DNA of 64,000 nucleotides from Gymnorhina tibicen. Taxonomy: Eukaryota > Chordata > Aves > Passeriformes > Artamidae. Below, piece after piece: positions 26,301 through 39,675 of this stretch (within the stretch, counting starts at the first letter, position 1; every line of letters starts with the position of its first letter). A program made the translations under genes and the position numbers. The stretch lies in assembly GCA_013399875.1 (NCBI GenBank), contig VXAZ01003264.1:62001-126000 (forward strand), read 5' to 3'. Under the pieces are notes generated by a model, which saw nothing but the letters and a program-made list of their open reading frames with translations, was not told the DNA's origin and did not search any database.

Positions 26301-29300
26301 TAAGATCATCTGTGAGCTTTTTATATAGCAAATATCATCATAGTTTAGAGGCAAGAGGACACTGGTGATATCCCTGATTTCTTCCGCTCATTTTATTTTT
26401 CTTTTTTTCAGCATCTGGCAGTCTAGCATTTGATTCTTCATCCCAGGTTTTGTGGTAGTTACAGGACATTATGAAGTATTTCAGGACTGCTGGAAGCTTG
26501 TAAAGAGCCTTCTTGAAGTCTGCATCTCTTACAGTGCTGACACTGCAGGATTTCCAAGGAGCCTTTTGCATCTTCTCTGTTCCTCCTTGGGTTCCCTTGT
26601 GGCATCCCTGCTCTGCCAGAACATCTGTCCCTAACCCAGCCCTAGCAGAAACCTTAAACCCAGGTGATCCTTTGTTCCCTGACTGTTGGGGAAATCTATA
26701 AGTGTTGCTACATGAAAACGAACTGTTCCCAAACAACTGGAGTTAGATTCTGCTGAAAAAGATCCAACTGCTGGGCTTACCCAAGGGACCTGGGGAGATT
26801 GATTTATGCAGCTGAACTAGGTCATCATCTGCCCCTGTGTACCTGGTGCTCCAGCACTTGGAAATGCAGAGGTGGCGTTGGGAAAAGCAAACCTGGAATG
26901 AGATGGCATATACTGGCTGAAGTGCTTTCGCTGACTAGCTTTGGGAAAGGAAATTCCTTAGGCACACTAGCATGCCCTCATGCAAATTGTTTCGCTTTTT
27001 GCTGCATGCTCCTAGGCCCATTAAGCTGGAAATGGAACTGGGAACGGCTTCTGGAACACAACACACAGAACTGTTTTTGCCAGAGCATTGGTGCTCTGTT
27101 TATTTTCTCACTTCATGCTCCAGCACAGTTGCTGCCATCCCTCATTTTTCCTGGTACATTAAACCTGGTTCAGGAATGCAAATGATTATGCTGAATGAAT
27201 CATCTCCATAGCCTTGTGCATCCAGATGATGTCATTGTCTTTAGTTGTATGTTCACAGTGTGGTTCTTGGTCCCTGAAACTTTAAGTATCTGGTATATGA
27301 TATCATCAAGACTGAGCTATATCCTAATTTGATGAAAGTTGGTGTACATCCACTGATACCAGGGGAACTGTGTCAATTTAAAGACTCAAGACAGGATCTT
27401 TATGATCGTATTTCTACTCTGTGTCAAAGTATCTTCAAAATAAAGGATTTGTCACATTTGACAGCCCTTTTTAGGTTGGTCATTTTTAACATAAAAATGG
27501 GGGTTTTTAAATGTTTTTTAACATAAAAAAGTTGTGGGGTAACGTAGAAAAAATGGTCTGATTTTTAGAACAAGTAAGACCAGTCTAAAATGGACTTGGT
27601 ATTCCAAGCAAAGTGCTGGATTTACTGGAGTGTGCAAGGTTACTGCCTAGCTTGGTGAAGCAGAGCAGCACTGTGCACTGTAGCTTGCTGGAGTAGCAGA
27701 TTAAGGAAGGGAAATTCTGGCCCTGAGACACATTCAGATAAAGATATGTTGCTTGTTAAAAACTGTATTTGTTTTCCAAATCATTATCTGGGTAAAGCCT
27801 GTGGATAAAAACCTCAGCAAGAGTTTCCCACTGTTGCACATCACCAGACAAATTATTCTGGCCCCTGTCTGTAAAAACATGGAGCTGGATTTCACCACTT
27901 GTGCTGTTTGAGTTGCTGCTTTAGGAATATGTGTGCTGAGCTGCTGGGGATGTAAAGGTCTGTCAGGCATCATCCCTGGAATGATCCTTCCAGTATTTGG
28001 AAGTCTTCTGGGAGTGTGACTGATTCCTCAAGGGGGAGTTTATGGCTGTGACTGTTGAAGTGATTCATGGCCAACCTCAGGTTCTTTAGAGCTGCTGATG
28101 GACTTGACATTAATAGCTACTTTCAAACCTGCAATTTGGACTCGTCTGAAAAATACTTTGGCCTTCTCTAATGGGTGCCCTTAAGGTATTCTCTTTTCCT
28201 GTGTCTGAGTTGTGCTGTAGACCCCAGACCGTACCTTCCTCCTCCCTCAAAAATACCCTTAGCCTGGTTTTTAGGTCCACATCTAAATTTTTTTTAGGCA
28301 ATATGTTACTGCTGCTTCAGGGAGCCAAGGCACTAATGTTAGCTTTTGTTCCTGTTTGATTAGTCAGTAATACTTTAAAATAATGGCTTAACCTGTGTTT
28401 GTGTCTTTGGTGTTTATTGTAATCACATAAAGCATGTGGAACTTATTTAGTGTTAATATGATTGTCAGAAGTCCTTTGATAGAATTTCTACTGTAATTCA
28501 GGATTAAATACCCTGAACATTAAAGAAAAGGAGCTTATTTTTGTGCTGCCTGAATCTGAAAGAAGTGCCAATGCTGTCTTCTGGAGTCAAGCTCCATCTG
28601 GTTCTCACATTTCATTGGGTTTGAACATTCCCTGAGATAGGGAGCAAAAGGGAGAAAGGTATTTTCACATGGTATTTCGGATTGTGAGAAGGTGGGCCCA
28701 CATCTGAGTTATGGCATATTATATAAAAAAAAAGAGCCATAGCATCTTTAGATGTGTGATAGGGGAAAACCACCAACCACAATTATCAAGTTGCTCCTAA
28801 ATAATATAAATATCTCTGCCACTGAATCTTCACTGGCATTTGGAAACTAAGAGAAATAGGGAATTGAATGTTCTACTCCACTTTGCTCAGGCAGTGCATA
28901 GAGGGCTCTAAAGTACTCAATAGCTTTCAAAAGTATCATTTTGTCCTAGCAAATAGCACTTCTTTCCTGCTACCTTAAAAAAAAGTTTGCTTTTTACTTC
29001 TTTTATACTGTGTCTCCTTTAAATGAAGTTAGTGAGGGGGAAAGAGGTGTAGGAAGTAGAACTTGCACAGATATCAAAATAGTTGAAGATATTAGAAAAA
29101 GCTCCAGCATATTTCAGCTATCTGTACTTTGATTCTATTCTATTATTTTGGTCAAGAGTGTTGCAGCTATAGCAATTTAAATTGAGTACAGGCTGTACTA
29201 AGAGTTGAGGGGAAACCTTGGCAGTTTGATTGTGTTGAAAAGAAGTTAAAGTGGCATTCTCAGCCTTAAACATCAAGAATCATCTTAGAAAATTCATCTG

Positions 29301-32300
29301 GATGATCTACCAAAAATAATGGGCTCTCCTAAGGGTATCATACTGGACAAAGTGCCAGGAGCATCATTCAAGCCTTGAGAAAAGGTAACAGGAAGTTGAC
29401 ATCACTAAAGGACAGAGAAAAAGGAGATTAATGGAAACAGAGAGCATCCTTCCAAAAGCTGGAGCTGTTTCCAAAGGAAATTGAATCTATAATAAGGTCT
29501 GGCTGATTAAATATTTTATCTATGTGGCAGGTAGAAAAAGTTTCCAAGAATAACTAATCAGAGGGATGAAAGCCTAGTGCTACAACCTCTTTCCAGCAAC
29601 TGCCTAAGCCAAATAAAAGCAGAAAATACCCACCCCCACCTGCTGTGTGTGTATGGTTAGTTGAAGGCCAGCTATAAAAAACAGGCTATAAAAGGGCAGC
29701 TGTATGAATTATTTGCATCTTTGTTCACTGTGGAAGACACTGAGATCATTCCCTGTGCCCATGGGGAGGCTCATCAGGCTGAGACTGAGATAATTATAAG
29801 CAAATTTATGGTATAGATACAGGATGGATGTGAATTTATAGGCAGAACTGGGCTCACCCATGAAAGAAGAGTAGTGTATGTACTTCCTCACTGAAAACTG
29901 CCGAGGTACTTGAAGACTAGAGGGTGTTAGAAATAGGATCAGTGTTTAAAAATAGTCCAAATTAAAAATAGCTCAAGTGTATCTGTAAGCCTGACATTTC
30001 TTCCAGCTGATTTGGTGGAGACTACAGTAGAAGATAATGTTAGTGAACACCTGGAAAATGTATGTGCTCTTGTAAAACTTTGGAGGTTCTTTGAATAGGT
30101 GCATGTGTATATCCAGTAGATAGAGTCTTTGGATTTTTAAAAGGCTTTTGACAAAGGGATTGAGGCAATCAAAGACCCAGTGTGCAGCAAGCAACACACC
30201 TTGGACCCTGCTGGAAGCCTTGGGGAGCATCTAATGCTTCCCGGCATGACTGAACAGGACCAAGATTGCTGTAAATTGATATTAGATGGAAGGAAAGTAT
30301 TTTTGTTCTGAAGATCTACAGCTGTAGTCTTTGGGATTGTTTGGATCCTCCTGGCTTATTTCCAGGAATTTTACTAATGGCCTGAGCTTTTGTGTGCCAA
30401 GGACTGGAAGGTACTTCCTTGTCTGTTGAACTGCTGTTTGTTTCTCTCTTTTTTCTATCATTTGATCCTCATGTTTGGATCCAGAGCAATTTGTCACCTC
30501 CTCTGTTTATACTCAGGTGGCCACTAGTACATTGCTCAGTTGCAGTGCTTGTCCCCTTAGGAGTGCAGGTGAGGTTGCCCAGTGGGAGCAGCTAACAGAA
30601 AAAAATACAGAGATCTTCTTTTATGTATTTTAGAGTTGTGTGAATTTATTTTACCTCATTTTAAATATTTTAGATTCACCACATATTCCCATGGGCTCTG
30701 AACATCTGATTTTCTAACCAAGTTTTTAGTTGATAGTGTTTAAGAGGGATTTGTGCTGCAGCTGTGGCTTGATCTCAGAGCACCGGTGATTCATGGACTA
30801 AAGTTTAAAAAGGGTGCTTATGTACTTAAAAGAGAGCCCGTCCTGGTTACAGTTCTTGCCATAATCCCTGTTGAAGCATTTACTGTTTTAAATAATTTCC
30901 ATCAGTCTATAATTTTTGTAGCACAGGGCACCTTTTAAAAGAATACACATTCAAACATTGCTGTTTTTCTCTCTCTTTCCAGTTTTTTTTTTTGAGAGAG
31001 CTCTAGGAGGCTGAAGAGAGGATGCAGTTGAATGTCACCTTCACTGATATTTGCAAATTATTAACGTGTGAAAGATGTCACAACATTAAAGAGAAAACTC
31101 AAAGACTCAGCAAAAGTGTTCTCAGCTATGAATAGGTCTTTCATAACTGCAATCATTTGGTAGGTTTTACATTTGGGTTACAAAGCACAGGAGGCCAGCA
31201 CAATCAGGAAGGTGTAATGTGTTTCTGCAGTGTTTCTGTGGACAGTGATCCACAGGGACCTGTGTCTGGAATGTATTTGAGTGAAAGATCCAGGTGAGCA
31301 AGAGATGCTTCTCTGTTCTGTTCCTGTTTGGTTGCTGTCCCAAAGATAAAGCAGTCAGTCTAGGGACACCGTCTTAATCCAAGGTAAATCTCCTAAAGTC
31401 TCTGTCTGGGCTTTGTTGTGATTCTTTTTCCATTAAAACCTGAGGAAATGTGTGATCCGGTTATGTTTCTTCTCAGCTCTCTCTGGCACGCAGTCCAGTG
31501 AAATTAAATGCGAAAGATATCAGACTTAGTTCTGTGTTGTTTTGGGTTTTTCCTAGCTGATTTCATTGCTTCTCTTACTTTCCCATCCTCCTGACTTCCA
31601 GCTGTAAGAGTTTGGAAGTATTCAGAAGACTTAGAAATACCAGGCAGCAGTTTTAACAATATAAGTAATTTGCATCCATGCTGTTCTGCCTGACCTTTTA
31701 TATTATTTCCACTTGTGTGTGACTACAGCAGTCACAATTTTCAAAGAGTCAAACTAAGATGAGCAGCTCATCTTCTGAAAGCTAAGATCCAAGCTGTCAG
31801 ATAACAGAAAGAATTGATGTTTAGCTCTGCTGGTTTTGGAAAAAGTAGCTATTAAAAGCACATTTTAATTTGAGTTGGCAGAATAAGGATCACACAGAGT
31901 CCCAAAGTATAAGTGAACACTGATTTTAATGTTTCATTGCTTTGCTGTACAGGATAGCTCTGTGTTCCATTGAAAAACAGTCAGCTTTCCCTTGTCACTA
32001 TATAGAGTATTTCCAGGGCCACAGAGTAAGAGCAGTAATGGGTGGAGGTTTTAAAAAAGCTCTAATTAATTCCAGTCAGAAAAGGAGCCTACCTCTTCAT
32101 GGGGATTAAAACATACCTCTGCCATGTCTAACTGGACTTTCTGAATGCATCAAATTATTCTGAAGGTCATGTGCTAAGGACAGTGTGCCATTAAGAAACA
32201 GATTGGCCCAGAAAGTCACTGGAAAAAATGTTTTTCCCTGTTTTTGGGTATTTGGAGATGATGGTGGAAGTACCCAGAATCCCTGCATTGGAAAACACCA

Positions 32301-35300
32301 TTCAAAAGGTTTATAAAAAGGAGAACGACGCAAATTTGTCTTTAATTATTGGTACCAGAGAGGACAGAGAACAACAGGCTCTTCGAGGTTGGAAGCCCCT
32401 GTCCATAAGAAGAAGCAGTGTGGGGTCTCAGCAGGCTGCAGGATGCACAGAAGGGATGAGCTGGAGTGAGTTTGGGAGTCAGTCACTCCCTGAGAGGAGC
32501 GAGCATCTCGTCCATAAAGAGCCAGCAGGGAAGAGGGGCAAAGGGGAAGGAAAATATTGAAATAGCATCACCCCATCCATGCCACGAGCTCTCAGCTGGG
32601 TGACCATGGTGCCTGTGGAGGGACCCACAGTGAGAACAGGGGAGAATCCCTCCTGCTGAAGGTGTTTGAAATGAGGTTAGACAGAGCACTGGGGGATCAG
32701 AGTTGGCTTTGCCACTGACTTTAATGGGATTATAATTGATTCTTAAGTCAGGTAGCTGTCCTTAAGGTGAGTAAGCTGTGGCTTGTGTAGTTGGGAAAGC
32801 TGGGATAAAATAAGAAAGGGGGTCCATTTAAAGTGCTTTAAGTGCTCAGTTCTGGCTCCCTGAAATGCCCACATGGGGAATGAGCACATGGAAACAATTT
32901 GTTAATTGAGACACAGTCTGTGTATCAGTAAGATTGTCTGCACAAGCCCCAGAGGGGCAGATCATCAAGAAGAGCCTGATATGAGTGAGAGCTCAGGACA
33001 CTGAGGAGGGCATTGCTGCTTGAAAAGCACTCTGAGAAATGAGTGCAGTACAATCAATCCCTCTGTCGCAGCAGAGGAGGCTCAGATGTGTGTTTGCAGG
33101 CTGACTTCTTGTGACCCCAGCTGTAAGCAGAGTCGAACAGCTGCAGCAAATTGCTAAATCATTCTTGGCTAATGCTGACATCAAATTATCTAAATAATTT
33201 TTGTGAGGTTATTGTTTGTCATAGGGATATGACAAACATAAGTCTTTACGCCTTCTGCTCTATTCCCTTGAGCTCTATCTTTTGTAATTTTAAAATAATT
33301 CACTATTTCTTTTGCATCTGTTCCTCTCATTACTTAATTTTATTTTTTCCTCTCTGATAAATCAACTCCCAATTAATCCAGAATGCTGAACTTGTGACTT
33401 TGCAGATGCCAACAGAGTCAGTGCCTGGGATATCGTCACACGCATGACATAGCGACTCTCTGGGGAGATCAAAGAGGACCCAAGATGCGAGAGAATGCTG
33501 ACATAATTATCCACAGGAGGGTTAGCTCAATGTCACTGCAGCAAATTCCTTGTGGTTACCGAGAACTGTCTCTCAGTACCAGAGAGCAGCCCTGTCCCTG
33601 AATATCTGCTAAAGAACATCAATAAGAACATTAAAACCAGATTAAAAACCAACAGATTAAAAACAAAAACACTTAATTCTCTTAATTGATTGTTAATATG
33701 ATTGTTCTATCATGACAATGTGCCATGGCACATGGATTTCTCTTGGATGAATCTTTCTCCCTGGAAAAGTGGAGCAGAGCGTTTGAGGGAATTCTCCAGC
33801 TAGTCGCAAGGAAATTATTTCTCTGATATCTGTGCAGCTCTGCCTCCACATGCTGCTTAAAGTTGCTGATTTTAAGTTGATCTTTCCTAGGAACCTGACA
33901 GAAAAATGTGGTGCTGATGATTTGAGTTGTTCACTGTCCACTGATGAGTGCAGTGGAAATAAAAGTGTCTGGGCTGGACCTGCTGTGATCTGTTTTCACC
34001 AGGGTGAAAGTCACTCATCCCTGTCTGGGCTGCGGAGGTGCCATGGAGCTGCTGGAACACATCAGTGCAAATTCCCAAGCTGCTCATGGAGTCTCCAGGT
34101 GCTGCTCAGGGCTTGGAAGATTCCAACTCCAGTTTTATCCCAGTGCTAGCAACCCACCACACGTTTGTGTGAGCTTGACTGCAGAAGGTCAGGGGAGGAC
34201 CATGAAAGCAATTCAGCTGTTTCGTGCTCCAAGCTGCGCTGGGGAGATAACATTGCCTGAGATGCACTCTTGTGCGAAGGGCTAGATCATTTGGTGTATT
34301 TCTTTGGAAGCTCTGTGTGTGTGTGGTGGAGCTGCACAGCTTCTGGGCTGTGCCACTGGGAGAACTGAATGCTCAGTAGAGGCCAGCACTAACCAGGAAC
34401 CAGCAGCTCCTCATCCTGGGTGAGAATTGGCACAAATGAAAGCATTTGTGTCTGTGTGAATGCAAGGGCTGCACCAGGCTGGTGGTGTCTGTACCAGGAC
34501 AAGCAGGAGACAGACATTGTCGTGCTCCTGTGGGGACTAGAAAGCTTGAGGGGAAAAGCCTTCCTGGTCTCTCTATCAAGCATGGAGTAGCCTTCTCGAT
34601 GCCTGCTGGGATGGGTGTGGTAGGGTACCTTCAAAGCCTGCAGGACTCCCTGTCTGCATTGGGAGTTAAAGGAAAACACACTTGAGCTTCCAGCACCATC
34701 TCTAGAAACTTGCTTATGCACAGCATTTATTCTCAGATTTCTCAGCTTCTATCCAGCCTGTGAAGTGTCAGAACACTGGAGAGTGCTCCCATTTTTACAA
34801 ATAGGGAACAGAAATTTTCATTTGTTTCTAATATGTCCCCTCATGAGGTGCTCAAGATGGGCAGTAGCCTTTTGGCTGTTAGGCCATCGGCCCAGCCATA
34901 ATCAGCATGTTTTATGTTTCTCTGTGGGCTCCTGGCCACCTGTATAATGTCCATCTGCTGAACTGGGCGGGATGCCTACCAGCACTGCCATCCAGATCAC
35001 TGGAATGGGGCATGGGTTTTCCAGAAGGTGATGATGTTCCTGAAGGACAGTTAGCAGCAGGGTGACAAATGCTGCTGTCCCTTCTGCATGGAGTCCCTCC
35101 CATGGACCACTCTCATGGCTCTGCTGTTCACTTCTTGTTACTTTAAGGCATTTGGGGAGATTATCCAGAATAATTGCAAACATGTTGTGGCAATGATAGC
35201 AAATGAATACTCAGAGACAGTCTCTGGCCCTGTGAGACTGAGGAACTTTAATGTGTTCACCCTGAGCTGCGTGGATTTTTTCTAAGAATGGTAAATTTGC

Positions 35301-37384
35301 TGGAAAATGCAGGTTTAGAATAACCACAACTATTTGCCCTCTGAAGTAAAATTTGTGGACTAGTTCTAAGTGGGAAAGGACATGGTGCTTCAGGAGTGAC
35401 AGTGAACGTGTCTCTGGCCTTTCCTCAGCCAAGGTGCAAGGACCCCACAACATCAAGCCATTTGCTCAACACCCCTTTAGTGTGGAAGTTTGAGCCTGCA
35501 ATGCCCAGTGAATGATCTAAATTATGGGGACTGAAAGCCTGCTGTTGGTCTTAGGACCTTTCAAAAGTGATTAGGGATATTAGAACAATGTTTGGGGTAC
35601 TGGGGGTCTGTACACTTAGGTCAATATTGAAAGTATTAAGCTTGAGATTTCTTTTTTAATTTGGGTTTTTTCCCCTCAGTGACAGTGTCCTGATGGAAAC
35701 AGAATAAGCTTGGTAGGATGTATCCTGTACCTGATGATCTGCAGGTTGTCCTGCTACTCCTTGGGAAGAGAGGATGGTAAAGCTTATTTTGGGGAACAGT
35801 CATAGGTCTGATAGTGATGGAGGGAGAGGCCCCCATGAAGAGGTACAGGCAGACAATGAATTTCTGCCAGGGCACCTTGGTCTTGGCTGGCCTTCTACAC
35901 TCAGCTGTGTCTTGGCTGTTTCTACAGAAAAGAATGCCAAATGCAGTAAGTTATGAAATTACTGGTTTTTGTTTTGTAGGTTGGGGTTGAATTGATGTCT
36001 TACTTGGAAGCCAGTGGCTCTGTCTCCATTAGCAAATAGCACCATGCAGTAGGAGCAGATCTGCAGAGCAAAGAAGCAATGAAGATCCAGACAGATTTCA
36101 GATTTCAAACCAGCTTCATTGTAATACTTCACTGTAATGCAGGAAGTTTTGCAAGAACCTTGTAGCAAATCAGGAGACCAAATATTGCATATTAAAAATG
36201 TCAACAAAACCTTTCAATTTATCAAGAATATTTCAAGGGGGTTTTTTGCCAAAACAAAGACTTCAAAAAGATCTGGCATATATTATGAGACATTTCAATG
36301 CTGTTGAAGCTGTTTGGATTTTTTTGCTTTCAATCATTTCAGCTGAAGTTTTGTTTGATGATTCTTGAGGTCATCTGGCATTCTATTTAAAGCTGTTTGT
36401 GTAATTCTTGTTAATTTCAAAGAGGTTTATACATAAAATTGATCTCTTTATAACCATTTAAAAACATTTTATTATACCTATTTCTGCCTGCACAAGAGAA
36501 AGGAAAAAAAATCCAGTGCTGCTGACTTTCTTGTCCTGACACTTCTAGTGAGTGACTAGGGAGTCAGTCATGACACATCTGCCCTGGCTGCAGGAAACAG
36601 GGAGAGGAAGCAGCAACAAGGGCAAAATGGGCATTTGGGAGCTGAGGAAAAAATTAGGCATCACATGCAGGGGAGCAGCCCAGCTGCAATGAAAGGAGTG
36701 TGTGAGGCTTGTGCAGAAGTTGTTTTTAGTGTAGTAAGCTTTGCACTCTGAAGGCTTTGGATATTGTCAAGTGATAAAGGTGGGGAGGAAACGTATGGCA
36801 AGGGAAGTTTATAGTCCAGAATACTGGTTATGGAGTATGTCAGTCAAACATCAGGAAAAAAACAGCCATCAGCAAATAACTATTGACAATTAAACAAATT
36901 GTAATATGCTATTTTCATGTCAGAGAAATAATCTGTACATATACCTTGGCCTCCTAATCTAACTTGGGTTCTTATTTCAGTCTGCCTTTAAGAAACAAGA
37001 ACAACACAGATTTGAAAATTTCTTTTACAGATCCCCGTACCTGAAAAATCTAAGTGGGTTTTCAGACAAATGAAAAATATTGCTAAAAAGGATTGCACGT
37101 TATGGAATATTGTCCATGTTCATTTGGGTTTTCTTAAAAAGACGAAATCAGAAAGGTTTTGGAGTTAGCAGGATACCAGATAGTTTTCAACTGTCTATTC
37201 AGGTGCCTGTTTTGAAAAGAGAGGCAGTGTCAGACAGCCAGAAGTTTGTGTGGACTTTCTCTGGGCTCAGAAAAGGTGTGCAGGGAATTGTAAATATGCA
37301 TATGAAGAGCAGCTCTTAGGTGGATTATGAAACATCTGGGAAAACCTATGTGTGACCATCTCATTTTTCCTTGTGATTTTCCAG
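20313..37384. other. Intronic DNA, 17 kb without recognised mobile elements
   Basis: I read no CR1 tail, LTR pair or retroviral frame across this stretch. It contains a T15 run near 24433-24447 and other short homopolymers. Open frames are short and unremarkable. Two minor direct repeats (TAAGTTATTTGG twice near 25250; GTTTTTTAACATAAAAA-like units near 27490-27530) are the only local structure noted. Conserved noncoding elements cannot be judged without alignment. Confidence 0.5.
24433..24447. repeat. T15 homopolymer
   Basis: A run of T followed by AATGCC. It could be the poly(A) trace of a minus-strand retrocopy, but no retrocopied sequence is recognisable next to it. Confidence 0.8.
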
Positions 37385-37871
37385 GTTCCAGAATCTGCTG
37401 TGGTCCCGAAAAGCCTTTGTGGACAGCGTGAAGGTCTATAACCACAGCTACATCTACATGCCAGCCTTCTCCATGAAAACAGGGACAGGACCCTCCCTCC
37501 GTGTCTACTACACCCTGGAGGATTTTGGTGCCAAGCAGGCAGTCCTTTTTGCCAATCCCAACTTCCTGCGGGACATCAGCAAGTTCTGGAAGAGCAAAGG
37601 TATTCATGCCAAACGCCTTTCCACGGGACTTTTCCTGGTCAGTGCTGCCCTTGGGCTGTGTGAGGAAGTAACAATTTACGGCTTCTGGCCTTTCTCGGTG
37701 GACCTACATGGGAAGTTTATCAGCCATCATTACTATGACAATGTCCTGCCTGACTCCGGATTCCACGCCATGCCGGAGGAATTTCTACAGCTTTGGTTTC
37801 TTCATAAAAGTGGTGTACTGAGAATGCAGCTAGAACCATGTGAGGACCCTCTAATCCAGCCTTCAGCCTGA
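37385..37871 (+). CDS. ST8SIA1: ST8SIA1 terminal coding exon: catalytic C-terminal half, GD3 synthase
   Basis: The exon begins with the last base of a split arginine codon after TTTTCCAG and encodes 161 residues to TGA (37869-37871), human residues 196-356 with no length change. ST8SIA1 transfers sialic acid from CMP-Neu5Ac to GM3, giving GD3, in the Golgi lumen. Visible landmarks are: YNHS sequon at 214 (37437-37448); sialylmotif S from LSTGLFLVSAALGLC to YGFWPF (37617-37694), including Cys287; motif III SHHYYDN (37722-37742) and motif VS His322-x4-Glu327 (37764-37781); and Cys347 near the end (PCED). Cys287 and Cys347 are the expected disulfide partners of upstream cysteines. The C-terminus ends LIQPSA. 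Human Asn245-Gln-Thr reads Lys-Gln-Ala here, so that glycosylation site is missing. The open frame could begin at GTG 37419, but the true exon extends to the splice site. Confidence 0.98.
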
Positions 37872-38295
37872 GGATCATAGGAGTTGATTTGGGAGATTCA
37901 GTAGTTTTTAATTTCCATGCTCTCCAACAGAGAGTTCTGTTTTATTTTGGTTGTTTTTAAAGGAATCTGCATGAACCATAAAGATGCTACTTGAACACCA
38001 AATGGAATATGTCTGTAGTGTTTAGTGCTTTATGGAACTGGGAGGGGACGAAATGTATCTCTCAATCAAGTCCATTCAGCAGCAGTGGGAAAACAACATC
38101 AGAAGCAGCACAGCTGAACTTTCGGGGGACGTTTTTAAGTGACAAGTGTAAAAGGGCATTAAGGCTCAGAGAGTCACCGGGCCACTCAAAAGCTTTTGCT
38201 GACAGTGCCAAATATGACTGTCTGTTCCAAACTCCATTTCATTCCAGATCAGCATCCTGTAGAACTTTCCTTTTTCCTTGCTTCTTTCCTCTGTT

Positions 38296-38319
38296 TGGGT
38301 GTGGGGGGGTGTGTGTGTA
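38296..38319. repeat. GT/G-rich simple repeat in the 3' UTR
   Basis: A TTGGGTGTGGGGGGGTGTGTG-type block, short and impure. Confidence 0.75.
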
Positions 38320-39030
38320 GGACAGCATGTGTGTGTCATTGACTCTTTGTTTCTTTTCCTTTTATTTGTTTTTTGGTTGTTTTCTTTTACCCAGTCCCCC
38401 TCCCCGCCAGTGGAAGGAAAAGGAAAGGCTTAAAAGCCCAAGGAGCTGAGTACCATCAGCTCCTCTGAAGACTCTTGGGAGAATGAAGGTGCTAAGAATC
38501 TGGTTAGAATGTCATAGGAATGCCTTGCTACTGGGGACGGATAGACCTATGCATTTGTAGGTTTTATCAGGATAGTTCAGGTCATTGCACTTGGAGCTAT
38601 GCCAGCGCTGTAGCATGGGCAAGAGCTGGTTAAGGCAAATTGGTCTGAAAAGAAGACATGTTACAAAACCAGTAGTGAAGTGCAGCCTGATTTCAGTGCC
38701 CGCTGCAAGATTTCCACAGTGACTTTCATAGCAGGGATGGTTCCTGACCTGTTTTGCTGTCCAGCCTTAGGGATTAATTCTGTATTCATTTGGACTCCAG
38801 ATGTTCATGGACTGTTGAGGGTATTTGAGGGGTTCAGTGGAATGCAGAATGAGGTTCTTCATGTGCTTATAGTAGGAAAATTGCAGAAATGAATGTGTAG
38901 TTTAAAATGAGTCAAAGCTTGGAAAATCATTTCTCTGCGTGTGACTTGCTCTTCTGCTTGGATTGTAACGTTAGCCTTAAAGACTTGTACTTCTCACATG
39001 AGATTGTCTCTGCTTAAAGATAGTCTGGGA

Positions 39031-39036
39031 AATAAA
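39031..39036 (+). terminator. ST8SIA1: Candidate proximal poly(A) signal AATAAA
   Basis: AATAAA about 1.16 kb after the stop codon. The downstream 40 bases are not strongly GT- or T-rich, so it is the weaker of the two early candidates. Confidence 0.35.
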
Positions 39037-39652
39037 ACAGCCTTTGGGAACACTGAAAAGCTGCACAGCCAGCAAGAAAAAGGAAAAAAGAGAAGTGCAT
39101 GCCTTACGTAAGGCAGTTCTGCTTGCAGTGGTGAATTCTCTCAGTGTGCACAGTGCCTGAAGGACTGTTTTATTTTGGGTTATTACTTGGGCAGCAGATG
39201 GTCCTCTCACCGTGGAAATGAGAAATCTTTTTGTTTGTTTGCTTTGGTTTAGCACTGGAGGACAAGAGGAGAATCCGAGCTCAGTCCGTGGTGCAATTTC
39301 AGCTGCAAGATGTTACCACCATTAACTTGAAAAATCCAGACCAGTGTTCTCTTTCTTATTATCTTATTACTGAAAATCTAGTCAAGGTTTTAGAACAACA
39401 AAACTGTCATCAGCTTTCCACAACAACTTCCTGTGCTGTTCCAGCTCCAAAGTTCTAGTATTTTGGGGGATGTCTCCTCTCATGTGTTGATAAGTTCTCT
39501 CCTTGTAGACTACCAGCTGCAAGTTCTATAGACATAATTCATTTTTTAAAAAAGAAAAATCCATGTCTCTTCTTTAAATATGAACAGTTCAACTCTGTGT
39601 AGGACACTGGGGAAAAAATAGTCATGTTTTTCTTTTTAAACCTATGTTTCAT

Positions 39653-39658
39653 AATAAA
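39653..39658 (+). terminator. ST8SIA1: Candidate poly(A) signal AATAAA
   Basis: AATAAA in TTTCATAATAAAAATTTTC, followed within 10-20 bases by TTTTCTTTTGG, a reasonable downstream U-rich element. It is the best early candidate for ST8SIA1 cleavage. A further AATAAA occurs at 41214. Confidence 0.5.
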
Positions 39659-39675
39659 AATTTTCTTTTGGAATA

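Larger units (their letters stand above)
431..37384 (+). other. ST8SIA1: ST8SIA1 last intron, about 37 kb
   Basis: The intron opens with GTAGAC at 431 and closes with a pyrimidine-rich acceptor ending TTTTCCAG at 37384. It is phase 2, splitting an arginine codon between the exons. It contains three CR1 relics, an LTR cluster at 17.9-20.3 kb and simple repeats. No open frame in it resembles a known protein, and I found no additional exon of this or another gene. Long introns are normal for this gene; the human locus exceeds 100 kb. Confidence 0.93.
37872..39675 (+). other. ST8SIA1: ST8SIA1 3' UTR (probable extent)
   Basis: This noncoding sequence follows the stop codon. It includes a GT-rich stretch (38297-38320) and T-rich pyrimidine tracts. 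The end is inferred from the poly(A) signal at 39653; a shorter form could end after 39031. I see no mobile element in it. The true length may be greater, since ST8SIA1 transcripts have long 3' UTRs in mammals. Confidence 0.6.
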
